20,433 nucleotides of DNA from an uncultured Prevotella sp. (GTDB lineage: Bacteria > Bacteroidota > Bacteroidia > Bacteroidales > Bacteroidaceae), in NCBI GenBank assembly GCA_900548745.1, contig URLQ01000043.1, positions 1-20,433 on the forward strand, in the 5' to 3' direction. Positions 1 through 5,979 of the stretch are shown piece by piece; the stretch's first letter is position 1; each line of letters begins with the position of its first letter. The notes beneath the pieces were generated by a model. It saw nothing but the letters and a program-made list of their open reading frames with translations. It was not told the origin of the DNA and did not search any database. The translations under genes were made by a program, and so were the position numbers.

Positions 1-125
1 ATATGCCGATTATATCAGACAATTATCCTATGAAAGGACTTTTTCAGTGCCCTCCGCTACGCTCCGGTATTTTTTCCTGCCAGGCCTTGCGCAAAAAGGC
101 AATCCAAGAGGCCGGAGGCCTATAA
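1..125 (+). CDS. possible 3' end of an upstream reading frame (partial, doubtful)
   Basis: The frame starting at base 3 (ATG) stays open to a TAA at 123-125, giving about 40 residues that start MPIISDNYPMK and end QEAGGL. It is open to the left edge, so it could be the tail of a longer gene or a short spurious frame. I recognise no domain. Two short inverted repeats follow: 109-113 with 117-121, and 127-132 with 142-147. The second has arms ATCGGG and CCCGAT around a 9-base loop. No T-run follows either, so I do not call a terminator. Confidence 0.2.
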   Translation, partial: MPIISDNYPMKGLFQCPPLRSGIFSCQALRKKAIQEAGGL

Positions 126-176
126 AATCGGGAAAACACATCCCGATGGGATTATTCATTCATAAAATTAAGGATT

Positions 177-392
177 ATGAAACTACAGATTATCGAAAGT
201 ATCAGCAAGCATGCGGTAACCCTGGTACTGGTTATCGGAATACTTATGCTGACAGACAAAGGTATCATGCCTACAGGTATGATTGCAATGCTCCTGCTCA
301 CCGGAGGAATCATAGGATTTCTTTTCAGAGCTCTTCTACTGATTGTAAGGATAGCATTTATCTTTTTCATTGTCGGACTCCTGTTTTTCTAA
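177..392 (+). CDS. small hydrophobic membrane protein, function unknown
   Basis: This 71-residue protein is almost entirely hydrophobic after residue 12. One probable membrane segment lies at about residues 13-29 and one or two more at about 36-71, separated by a short turn containing D27, K28 and G29 and by R51 and R58. It has no signal-peptidase site or enzymatic motif. It is the first convincing gene of the + strand run; the next gene starts 18 bases after its stop, which suggests co-transcription with the PRTRC genes. Overlapping frames on both strands are less protein-like. The family is not recognised. It may be an element-specific membrane accessory, but that is inference from position only. 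Confidence 0.55.
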   Translation: MKLQIIESISKHAVTLVLVIGILMLTDKGIMPTGMIAMLLLTGGIIGFLFRALLLIVRIAFIFFIVGLLFF

Positions 393-410
393 CCAATAAA
401 ACCAACAGAT

Positions 411-620
411 ATGAAAACAAGTACATGTATATCTTCTGCTCCTGTCATGCCGGCTGTATGGCCACAGAGTGAACATATCAGACCAGTCAAAAGACGTCTG
501 CCCAATACAGTTGATGAGCCTAAAAACATCGGCTATTATCTGGAATCTCTGCGTGATATTTCCAGCAATCCTGACAGAGAGAATGTCCTGAAAGAATTCT
601 TCAAGGAAACTTATGTATAA
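411..620 (+). CDS. hypothetical 69-residue protein
   Basis: This is a short soluble protein. Its first half is basic and proline-containing (around residues 9-33), and its second half is a likely amphipathic helix at about residues 40-66. No known motif is visible. It sits between the small membrane protein and PRTRC protein E, 18 bases from each, on the same strand, so it is most likely part of the same transcript. Its tight spacing and good codon structure argue for a real gene. No function can be assigned from sequence. Confidence 0.55.
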   Translation: MKTSTCISSAPVMPAVWPQSEHIRPVKRRLPNTVDEPKNIGYYLESLRDISSNPDRENVLKEFFKETYV

Positions 621-638
621 CCATAAAATTTTTCAATT

Positions 639-1661
639 ATGTTTTTTCAATCAATTTATCAGATGATTACAGCAGGTACGGATCTGAATATCAATATCCG
701 TAAAGTGGACAACAACCTGAGTGTGGCAGTCATGCCAAGGCGGAACAGCCTGAAAGAGGATACGCGGCAAAACATGGTGCCACTGGTCGTAAACGGAACA
801 CCGGCAGAATTGGATATGGGCTTCCTGCAGACCATACTCCAACCGATACAGAAGGTACAGGGACTGCTTGTCAATGCGGAAAATTTCGAGAAACAGGCAG
901 AAAAGGCTACATCACAGGCCAAATCATCCAAGGCTCCAACAATACCGGCCGAATCAAAGGAAGCCAGGGAAAAACGGGAAAAGATGGAAAAACTCCTCAA
1001 GAAGGCTGATGAAGCAACTGCCGCAAAAAGGTTCTCCGAAGCAATGACATGGCTGAAACAGGCACGGGTGCTGGCTCCTTCAGAAAAACAGAAGGAGATT
1101 GACGAAAAGATGCAGGAAGTACAGAAACAGGCCAGCGAAGGAAGTCTGTTCGGTATGGCAGAGGAATCGGCGCCGGTAATTCCCCAACCACAAGGCAGCA
1201 TGAACGGTCAGCCACAGCCCGGTATGCAAACAAGCATATTCCCGGAGCAACAGACCCATACTATGAATCCTGAACCTGTCATGCAGCCTGCTCCACAACA
1301 GATTCCACAGGAAATGCCTCAACCGGTATATGGAACGAACGGAGCATATATCCAACCTGCTCCAAACCGTCCCGTAATGCAAGGAACAGGTATGCCGCAA
1401 GGAGCTACAATGCAGCCATATCCGCAGCAGCAGGTACGGCAGCCGACAAACGGTCATATACCGAACGGAACGGTACAAGTACAGAACGGAAACGGACGGG
1501 AATACCAGACTACACCGGCAGCCCATGATACATTCTGCTTCGATCCGGAAGACGAAAATGACAGGGAGCTTCTAAGAGAAGACCCGTATGCGGAATATCC
1601 GGATTTTCCGGCTGAGTACCGAATGAAGGACGAGGCACAGGTAGAAATGATATACTGCTGA
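639..1661 (+). CDS. PRTRC system protein E
   Basis: The N-terminal 75 or so residues match the PRTRC protein E pattern: start MFFQSIYQMI, then a T-D-L-N-I stretch, N-L-S-V-A-V-M-P, and later G-T-P-A-E-L-D. Residues 80-170 are highly charged and probably helical or coiled-coil, with a TPR-like stretch at about 115-150. Residues 178-300 are low complexity, rich in Pro, Gln, Met, Asn and Gly, and probably disordered. The C-terminus is acidic (about 300-335). Protein E occurs in PRTRC loci of plasmids and conjugative elements and its biochemical role is unknown. Protein C follows 45 bases downstream. The long disordered linker makes this version larger than its recognisable N-terminal domain would need. 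Confidence 0.8.
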   Translation: MFFQSIYQMITAGTDLNINIRKVDNNLSVAVMPRRNSLKEDTRQNMVPLVVNGTPAELDMGFLQTILQPIQKVQGLLVNAENFEKQAEKATSQAKSSKAPTIPAESKEAREKREKMEKLLKKADEATAAKRFSEAMTWLKQARVLAPSEKQKEIDEKMQEVQKQASEGSLFGMAEESAPVIPQPQGSMNGQPQPGMQTSIFPEQQTHTMNPEPVMQPAPQQIPQEMPQPVYGTNGAYIQPAPNRPVMQGTGMPQGATMQPYPQQQVRQPTNGHIPNGTVQVQNGNGREYQTTPAAHDTFCFDPEDENDRELLREDPYAEYPDFPAEYRMKDEAQVEMIYC

Positions 1662-1706
1662 TATATAAAAATAAATGACTTGTAAAACCAATAAACTATA
1701 AACAAT

Positions 1707-1928
1707 ATGGCACTGGAAATTAAAGGAATGAAAAGAGTCTTCAAAATGAGGAAGAACAGTCAGGAAACCGTACTGGACGATCCGAACGTAAACATGTCTC
1801 CGACTGAAGTGATGGACTTCTATTCAATGAACTATCCGGAACTGACCACCGCGACCGTACACGGACCGGAAATCGAAGACGACCGGGCAGTATATGAATT
1901 CAAGACCACTATCGGAGTAAAAGGGTAA
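1707..1928 (+). CDS. PRTRC system protein C (predicted ubiquitin-like protein)
   Basis: The 73-residue protein begins MALEIKGMKRVFKM and ends TTIGVKG, both typical of PRTRC protein C. This family is predicted to adopt a ubiquitin-like beta-grasp fold (established family knowledge, not visible directly). The terminal Gly73 is what a ubiquitin-like modifier needs for activation by an E1. The P-x-E-V-M-D-F-Y segment at about residues 32-39 fits the central helix. The E1-like ThiF and E2-like protein B lie downstream in the same operon, supporting a conjugation role. The target is unknown, and I see no JAB deubiquitinase in the window. Confidence 0.85.
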   Translation: MALEIKGMKRVFKMRKNSQETVLDDPNVNMSPTEVMDFYSMNYPELTTATVHGPEIEDDRAVYEFKTTIGVKG

Positions 1929-1932
1929 GAAC

Positions 1933-2106
1933 ATGAAAAAAGAACAACGTAAAGACAAGAAACCATGTACACAACTTACGGAACGGGCTTTGAAAAATTT
2001 AGCCAGACTTATCATATCGGAACTCGAAAATACGGACATAAGCCGGGGCATCAGGAACAGAAAGAAAAGAAGACTCCCTCCTGCAGAAAGCCTCATGGTT
2101 TTCTGA
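1933..2106 (+). CDS. 57-residue basic ORF overlapping the PRTRC F-like gene
   Basis: An ATG lies only four bases after the stop of PRTRC protein C, the spacing used elsewhere in this operon. The product is very basic, with Lys/Arg clusters at residues 2-10 and 43-48 and a helix-like stretch in between (TERALKNLARLIISEL). It ends at TGA 2104-2106. It occupies the frame one base behind that of the downstream F-like gene and overlaps that gene's apparent N-terminus. The overlapped N-terminus of the F frame looks unlike a natural protein, so this small frame is probably the translated one. It could be a separate small protein or the true N-terminus of F joined by frameshifting. Confidence 0.4.
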   Translation: MKKEQRKDKKPCTQLTERALKNLARLIISELENTDISRGIRNRKKRRLPPAESLMVF

Positions 2107-3074
2107 ACACGAGAATACCTTCCATCGCTCCCGATTTGTATGTTGAGAATGACAGGGATGTAACGGTAAATGTCACCACCAAAGAGAATCTTGATTTCCT
2201 GTACCGTTCAGCCATAAAGTATGCGCAGCTCCTGGATGTGGAGCTGCCATACCATCCTGTAGGCAGGACTTCCATAAGAGAAAAAATATGCCTGCTATAT
2301 AATGCATTGGATTCCATAGTATCTCATCATGTGAATCTGGAACTTGTCGGTGACAGGCTCCAGTTCTGTATCTATCATTTCCATGAATGGCCTGATTACA
2401 CCCTGTTCCTGATACCGATAGATTTTACGGAAAGACTGAAAGGTGAAATCAAAAGGATCACACTGGAGTTCATCAGACGGTTCATCAAGTATCACAGGAT
2501 GATGGATATAACCGATACCCCTTATTTTGAGATGTCGGAAGTCTGTATCGATTATGTGGACTTTGAACAGCTTGATGAGGATGAGAAAAAGGATTTGTAC
2601 AGAAAGGAAAAGCTCTTCAGGTCATATGAGAAAGGGAGAATCCATAGGAAGCTGTGCCGGATGCACTCCAGGGCTTTCTGCAGGAATCTTGAAGAACATA
2701 TCCACAACTACAATCCTTCCAGCAATAAGGAAAAAAGACTTTTGGAACTGATTACTGAAGGGATGTCCCTGATTGCAAAGGACAGCCCTTATATCTTGAA
2801 TTATGACTATGATTATGCAAGCGAAAAGGAAAGGGATTTCGAACCGCCACCGCTCGAATATCAGATTCTGCTTACATATTCCATCACGGATACGGTTACC
2901 AAAGACATGGAAAGCTGTTTCAGTACTGACTGTCAGGAAACATATAATCAGACGCCCGTATCATTTACCTTCATCACACCGGAAACTGAAAAACTGTTCA
3001 GACCAGAGAATTATCCGGAACGGTTCTCAAAATGGTTTGAGAAATTTGTAGAACATGTTACCTATAATTTATAA
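1965..3074 (+). CDS. PRTRC system protein F-like
   Basis: The protein is 369 residues long from the first in-frame ATG, but residues 1-46 overlap the 57-codon ORF and have odd composition. The recognisable protein begins near residue 48 (NTRIPSIAPDL), where no in-frame ATG exists; a CTG at 2103 or TTG further on are candidate starts. The body is rich in Tyr, Glu and Lys with no catalytic motif that I can see. The call as PRTRC F rests mainly on position between C and B and on a loose similarity of the N-terminal I-P-S-I layout to other F proteins. Role unknown. Protein B starts six bases after the stop. Confidence 0.5.
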   Translation: MYTTYGTGFEKFSQTYHIGTRKYGHKPGHQEQKEKKTPSCRKPHGFLNTRIPSIAPDLYVENDRDVTVNVTTKENLDFLYRSAIKYAQLLDVELPYHPVGRTSIREKICLLYNALDSIVSHHVNLELVGDRLQFCIYHFHEWPDYTLFLIPIDFTERLKGEIKRITLEFIRRFIKYHRMMDITDTPYFEMSEVCIDYVDFEQLDEDEKKDLYRKEKLFRSYEKGRIHRKLCRMHSRAFCRNLEEHIHNYNPSSNKEKRLLELITEGMSLIAKDSPYILNYDYDYASEKERDFEPPPLEYQILLTYSITDTVTKDMESCFSTDCQETYNQTPVSFTFITPETEKLFRPENYPERFSKWFEKFVEHVTYNL

Positions 3075-3079
3075 ACATC

Positions 3080-3781
3080 ATGAATGAACTGACCCAAAAT
3101 ATTCAAAAAATGATGGTGCCGAAGGCGGCTATCATAGCCTACAAGTATGAAGACAGAAGAAATTCTGATACCAAGTACTTCATAGAATTGCGTCCCATCG
3201 GAAAAAGCGGACAGATGGGGGCAGGTATCCCCGTCACATACGAATTCATGAATACCCTGCTGGAATCCTATACGGAAGAAATGAGTGGGATACCGGCAGG
3301 CAGAGTCCCTGAAAACATGCTGGCCTGCAATCCGAAAAAAGGACAGGAGGAATATATCTGGTACAATCCGCCCGGAAAGAGACAGATGTTCTTTCACAAG
3401 GATCTCAATATACAGGACGGCATGTTCAATCTGCCGGGGATTGTCTACCATGTAAAAAACGGAAGCATGGACGTGTTCGCCTTCAAGGGAAAACGTCCGG
3501 TGGAGACGACTCCGCTGTTCCGTGCCCCGTTCTTCAACGTGACCGGTTCAAGTGTCTGCCTTGGCAGCAGTTCTTTGGAAAAGCCACAGAATCCGACTTT
3601 CCTTTCCCTGCTGGAATACTGGGAAAAACGGTTCTGGCTGACTGAATTCTCCCATCTGGGAGGAAATGTCAATCCTACCGTTTCAAATCTTGTCATCGTC
3701 ACCGAGAACATAAGAAACAATCCGTTCGACATGAACGAACTCAAGCCCATGAATAAAAAACTTAAAGACATACTTCCATGA
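3080..3781 (+). CDS. PRTRC system protein B (prokaryotic E2-like)
   Basis: This 233-residue protein carries the family landmarks: E-Y-I-W-Y-N-P-P-G at about residues 91-99, L-P-G-I-V-Y at 118-123, F-A-F-K-G-K-R-P at 133-140, A-P-F-F-N-V at 149-154 and G-S-S-V-C-L-G at 156-162. Cys160 (codon 3557-3559) is the likely E2-type catalytic cysteine. PRTRC B belongs to a prokaryotic E2-like group (established prediction), expected to receive the ubiquitin-like protein C from the E1. Its stop overlaps the ThiF start as ATGA, a sign of translational coupling and of a joint function. Confidence 0.85.
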   Translation: MNELTQNIQKMMVPKAAIIAYKYEDRRNSDTKYFIELRPIGKSGQMGAGIPVTYEFMNTLLESYTEEMSGIPAGRVPENMLACNPKKGQEEYIWYNPPGKRQMFFHKDLNIQDGMFNLPGIVYHVKNGSMDVFAFKGKRPVETTPLFRAPFFNVTGSSVCLGSSSLEKPQNPTFLSLLEYWEKRFWLTEFSHLGGNVNPTVSNLVIVTENIRNNPFDMNELKPMNKKLKDILP

Positions 3782-4560
3782 AAAAGATACATTTTACCGA
3801 CCGCTACCTGCTCAATCCGCGTCATCCGGTAACGGTATTTGTCATCGGAGCCGGAGGTACCGGCTCACAAGTGATAACCAATCTGGCACGCATGAGCATG
3901 GCACTTCAGGCATTGGGCCATCCCGGACTGCATGTCACCGTATTCGATCCCGATACGGTAAGCCAGGCCAATATAGGACGCCAGCTTTTCAGTGAGACGG
4001 AACTGGGACTGAACAAGGCCGTATCACTTGTCACACGCATCAACCGTTTCTTCGGATACGCATGGACTACCGAACCGCAATGTTTTCCTACCAGGAATTT
4101 TTCTGAAGACAGCACAGCAAATATCATCATTACCTGTACGGATAATATTCGTTCACGTCTTACGCTTTGGAAGTTCCTGAAGAAAGTCCGCAAAGAAAAC
4201 TTCAGTGACCATTCGGCTCCCATATACTGGATGGATTTCGGGAACAGCCAGACAAAAGGACAAGTCATCATCGGGACGGTACGTGAGAAAGTTCTCCAAC
4301 CTTCTTCACAGGAATATATTCCCATGCCTAAAATGAATGTCATCACCGAAGAAGTGGACTATGCGAAAATCAAAGAAAAAGAATCGGGACCAAGCTGTTC
4401 TCTGGCGGAAGCCCTGGAAAAACAGGATTTGTTCATTAACTCCACACTGGCACATATCGGATGTGACATATTATGGAAAATGTTCAAGGAAGGAAAAACA
4501 CTATATCGCGGTGCCTATGTAAATCTGGAAACATTGAAAGTGACCGCAATCCCGGTATAA
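3778..4560 (+). CDS. PRTRC system ThiF-family protein (E1-like)
   Basis: The 260-residue protein is an E1/ThiF/MoeB-type adenylyltransferase. It has the nucleotide-binding G-A-G-G-T-G-S loop at residues 24-30, the acidic D57-P-D-T strand end, N65-I-G-R-Q, the T-C-T-D segment at 119-122, and a probable catalytic Cys207 in P-S-C-S-L-A-E-A-L. Known E1 chemistry would adenylate the C-terminal Gly of protein C, form a thioester and pass it to protein B. It is the last gene of the PRTRC operon and is followed within five bases by a perfect stem-loop. The compact size (no E2 or adenylation extensions) is usual for PRTRC ThiF. Confidence 0.9.
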   Translation: MKKIHFTDRYLLNPRHPVTVFVIGAGGTGSQVITNLARMSMALQALGHPGLHVTVFDPDTVSQANIGRQLFSETELGLNKAVSLVTRINRFFGYAWTTEPQCFPTRNFSEDSTANIIITCTDNIRSRLTLWKFLKKVRKENFSDHSAPIYWMDFGNSQTKGQVIIGTVREKVLQPSSQEYIPMPKMNVITEEVDYAKIKEKESGPSCSLAEALEKQDLFINSTLAHIGCDILWKMFKEGKTLYRGAYVNLETLKVTAIPV

Positions 4561-4563
4561 TGC

Positions 4564-4610
4564 ATAAGTGACCGTATGTATCATCTTTCCATCAGAATAC
4601 GGTCACTTAT
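4564..4610 (+). terminator. intrinsic terminator of the PRTRC operon
   Basis: Arms ATAAGTGACCGTAT (4564-4577) and ATACGGTCACTTAT (4597-4610) are perfect 14-bp complements around a 19-base loop, starting three bases after the ThiF stop. A T-rich stretch (TCTATTTGCT) follows on the + strand. The convergent helix-turn-helix gene stops at 4619, so the structure could stop transcription from both sides. The T tract is interrupted, so efficiency is uncertain. Confidence 0.75.
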
Positions 4611-4618
4611 TCTATTTG

Positions 4619-4924
4619 CTACTTATTATTTACTATGTTCTTACCTCGCTGGAGAAGGAAACTCTGTATCTCTGAGGCGAGATAGAATGATTTCCCGTTC
4701 TTTTCCACCGAGTAATATTTAATCTTGCCCTCTTGCCTGTAACGTGCCAAAGTTCTTTGTGACACACCAAGGAGTTCTGCCAAATCCACATTATCAAGCA
4801 GTCTGTCTCCGTTCATACATTCTTTCAGACGGTTCATCTGGTCCAGTTTCTTTTCAATGCGAGTAAATCCCTCTACCATGGTTCCTATCAGTCTTTCGAG
4901 TATCTCATTATCTATATATGACAT
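4619..4924 (-). CDS. helix-turn-helix DNA-binding protein (excisionase-like)
   Basis: I choose the start at 4924 (MSYIDNEILERL); an upstream ATG at 5011 would add 29 residues unlike the family. The protein has 101 residues, with a charged helix (probably coiled-coil, about residues 5-38) and then a MerR/excisionase-type HTH at about 42-72, containing D-L-A-E-L-L-G-V-S-Q-R-T-L-A-R-Y-R and the wing G-K-I-K-Y-Y. Such small proteins are common on Bacteroidales mobile elements, where relatives act as recombination directionality factors or regulators. The gene is convergent with the PRTRC operon and its upstream side faces a repeat-rich noncoding stretch, a plausible set of binding sites. Function is inferred. 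Confidence 0.75.
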   Translation of the reverse strand: MSYIDNEILERLIGTMVEGFTRIEKKLDQMNRLKECMNGDRLLDNVDLAELLGVSQRTLARYRQEGKIKYYSVEKNGKSFYLASEIQSFLLQRGKNIVNNK

Positions 4925-5086
4925 AATTCCAATATTATAAGTGAATAAATCGATACTCTTTTCGTGCGCACTCAAGAGTATATACTCATAATAGTGAGAA
5001 TAACATGCCAAACAGATAAAGAAGATAAAAACATTTTGTATACATCTGTTAATCAGATATATAAATTTACATCTTGATTTTTCTGC

Positions 5087-5249
5087 TGTAAACCGAAAGT
5101 GTAAACCATTTAAAGCATAGCTATTACCAAGTTTACATTTCTATAACGACTACTTATTATACTTTGAACTGAGCTTTTAAGAGAGGTTTACTAATAGCTT
5201 TATAACGACTCAAGGTACAGAATTTAATGCCATACAGAATGTGGTAAAC
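5087..5249. repeat. GTTTAC / TATAACGACT repeat cluster
   Basis: TGTAAACC occurs at 5087-5094 and 5100-5107, the inverted form GTTTACA at 5131-5137, GGTTTAC at 5185-5191 and GGTAAAC at 5243-5249. TATAACGACT occurs at 5142-5151 and again at 5201-5210, each time a few bases after a GTTTAC copy, so the pair forms an imperfect composite repeat about 60 bases apart. Clusters like this serve as binding sites for excisionases, integrases, replication initiators or repressors. Which one applies here cannot be told from sequence. Confidence 0.45.
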
Positions 5250-5267
5250 TATAAAACGGGAAGAATA

Positions 5268-5310
5268 TTTGCAGTCATAACAAAGAAAAAACTCTTAGTA
5301 TGACTGCAAA
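5268..5310. repeat. 12-bp perfect inverted repeat
   Basis: TTTGCAGTCATA (5268-5279) and TATGACTGCAAA (5299-5310) are perfect complements around a 19-base A-rich loop. An overlapping, mutually exclusive repeat pairs TTAGTATG (5295-5302) with CATACTAA (5311-5318). No T-run follows on either strand, so this is more likely a protein-binding or recombination site than a terminator. Confidence 0.5.
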
Positions 5311-5562
5311 CATACTAAAAATAGCTACTGCAATTATTAAGTTAAATAATAAAATACACTTACTTAATCCCTATTTTTCATAAGATACTTTTATGCTTCC
5401 TGTTACTTTACCTTAATCAATAAAATTTGCGAAAACAAGTTGAACCATTTGAAACGAACTGGGATGATGGAAGGATATTGTGGACAAACAAATACTTTTA
5501 ATTCGATTGGTCAATTAGAGTGGATATTAGAAGCCTCTTATTACTATACTTAAAATACAATA

Positions 5563-5979
5563 TCACTCTTTCTTTCCTCTGTGGATTCCTCCTCCAAGCC
5601 ACTTGGCTGTAACAAGCCAATTTTCATAATAGTAAAACCATTCTGAAATCCAGGGAATAATTTCTGTTATTTTGTGCGAAGCATTCCATTCTTCTGATGG
5701 ACGATGGTAGATACAGAGATGCTGCTTATCAGTATTATAAACATGTGGCAATCCTTTTTCTCCTTCACACAGAGATAACTTATCTAGAGCAAACACATCC
5801 ACATGCTTTCCTTCTTTGTAGCAAATCTTGAATTGATAAGTTCCACTTAAAGAAGATGGTTGCACGGAATACTTCCAGCAGAAACTCGTTGGAGTTTCTG
5901 CATAGAAGTGTCCGTTGGGATATGCTTGTTGCAAAAAAGCCTTCTGCTGTATTTTTGTAAATTTCTTTTCTCTTTGCAT
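5563..5979 (-). CDS. CBASS lone E2-like protein (type II-short)
   Basis: This is a 138-residue E2-fold candidate. Visible landmarks are H87-L-C-I-Y-H-R-P with Cys89 as the likely catalytic cysteine, W98 shortly after it, and a C-terminal W121-L-V-T-A-K-W-L-G-G-G-I-H segment typical of small bacterial E2-like proteins next to CD-NTases. Type II CBASS usually has an E1-E2 fusion (Cap2) and a JAB protease (Cap3). The short form has only an E2, known to modify and prime the CD-NTase. The ATG directly follows the CD-NTase stop (TAA-ATG), so translation is coupled. No E1 or JAB is encoded in this operon. It is the last gene of the CBASS operon. Confidence 0.8.
   Translation of the reverse strand: MQREKKFTKIQQKAFLQQAYPNGHFYAETPTSFCWKYSVQPSSLSGTYQFKICYKEGKHVDVFALDKLSLCEGEKGLPHVYNTDKQHLCIYHRPSEEWNASHKITEIIPWISEWFYYYENWLVTAKWLGGGIHRGKKE

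Larger units (their letters stand above)
5012..5562. other. AT-rich noncoding junction with repeats and a possible gene remnant
   Basis: This is about 550 bases without a convincing gene, between the excisionase-like gene and the end of the CBASS operon. It holds repeated GTTTAC/GTAAAC words and two TATAACGACT copies (5087-5249), an inverted repeat (5268-5310), a nested second inverted repeat (5295-5318), and a + strand open frame from 5368 to TAA 5551-5553. I see no tRNA-like fold and no clear terminator after the CBASS operon on the minus strand. The change in base composition between the flanking blocks falls here, so it may be an element junction. Confidence 0.5.

Noticed and set aside
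127..147. Small hairpin ATCGGG/CCCGAT
   Set aside because: Only six base pairs with a 9-base loop and no T-run; too weak to call a terminator or regulator.
47..472. 141-codon + strand frame near the left edge
   Set aside because: It starts at GTG, overlaps the hydrophobic 71-residue gene and part of the next gene in another frame, and has a Cys/His/Arg-rich composition typical of a shadow frame.
659..1526. Long minus-strand frames opposite PRTRC protein E
   Set aside because: They mirror the coding strand of a well-recognised protein and have Ser/Cys/Phe-rich composition without any domain.
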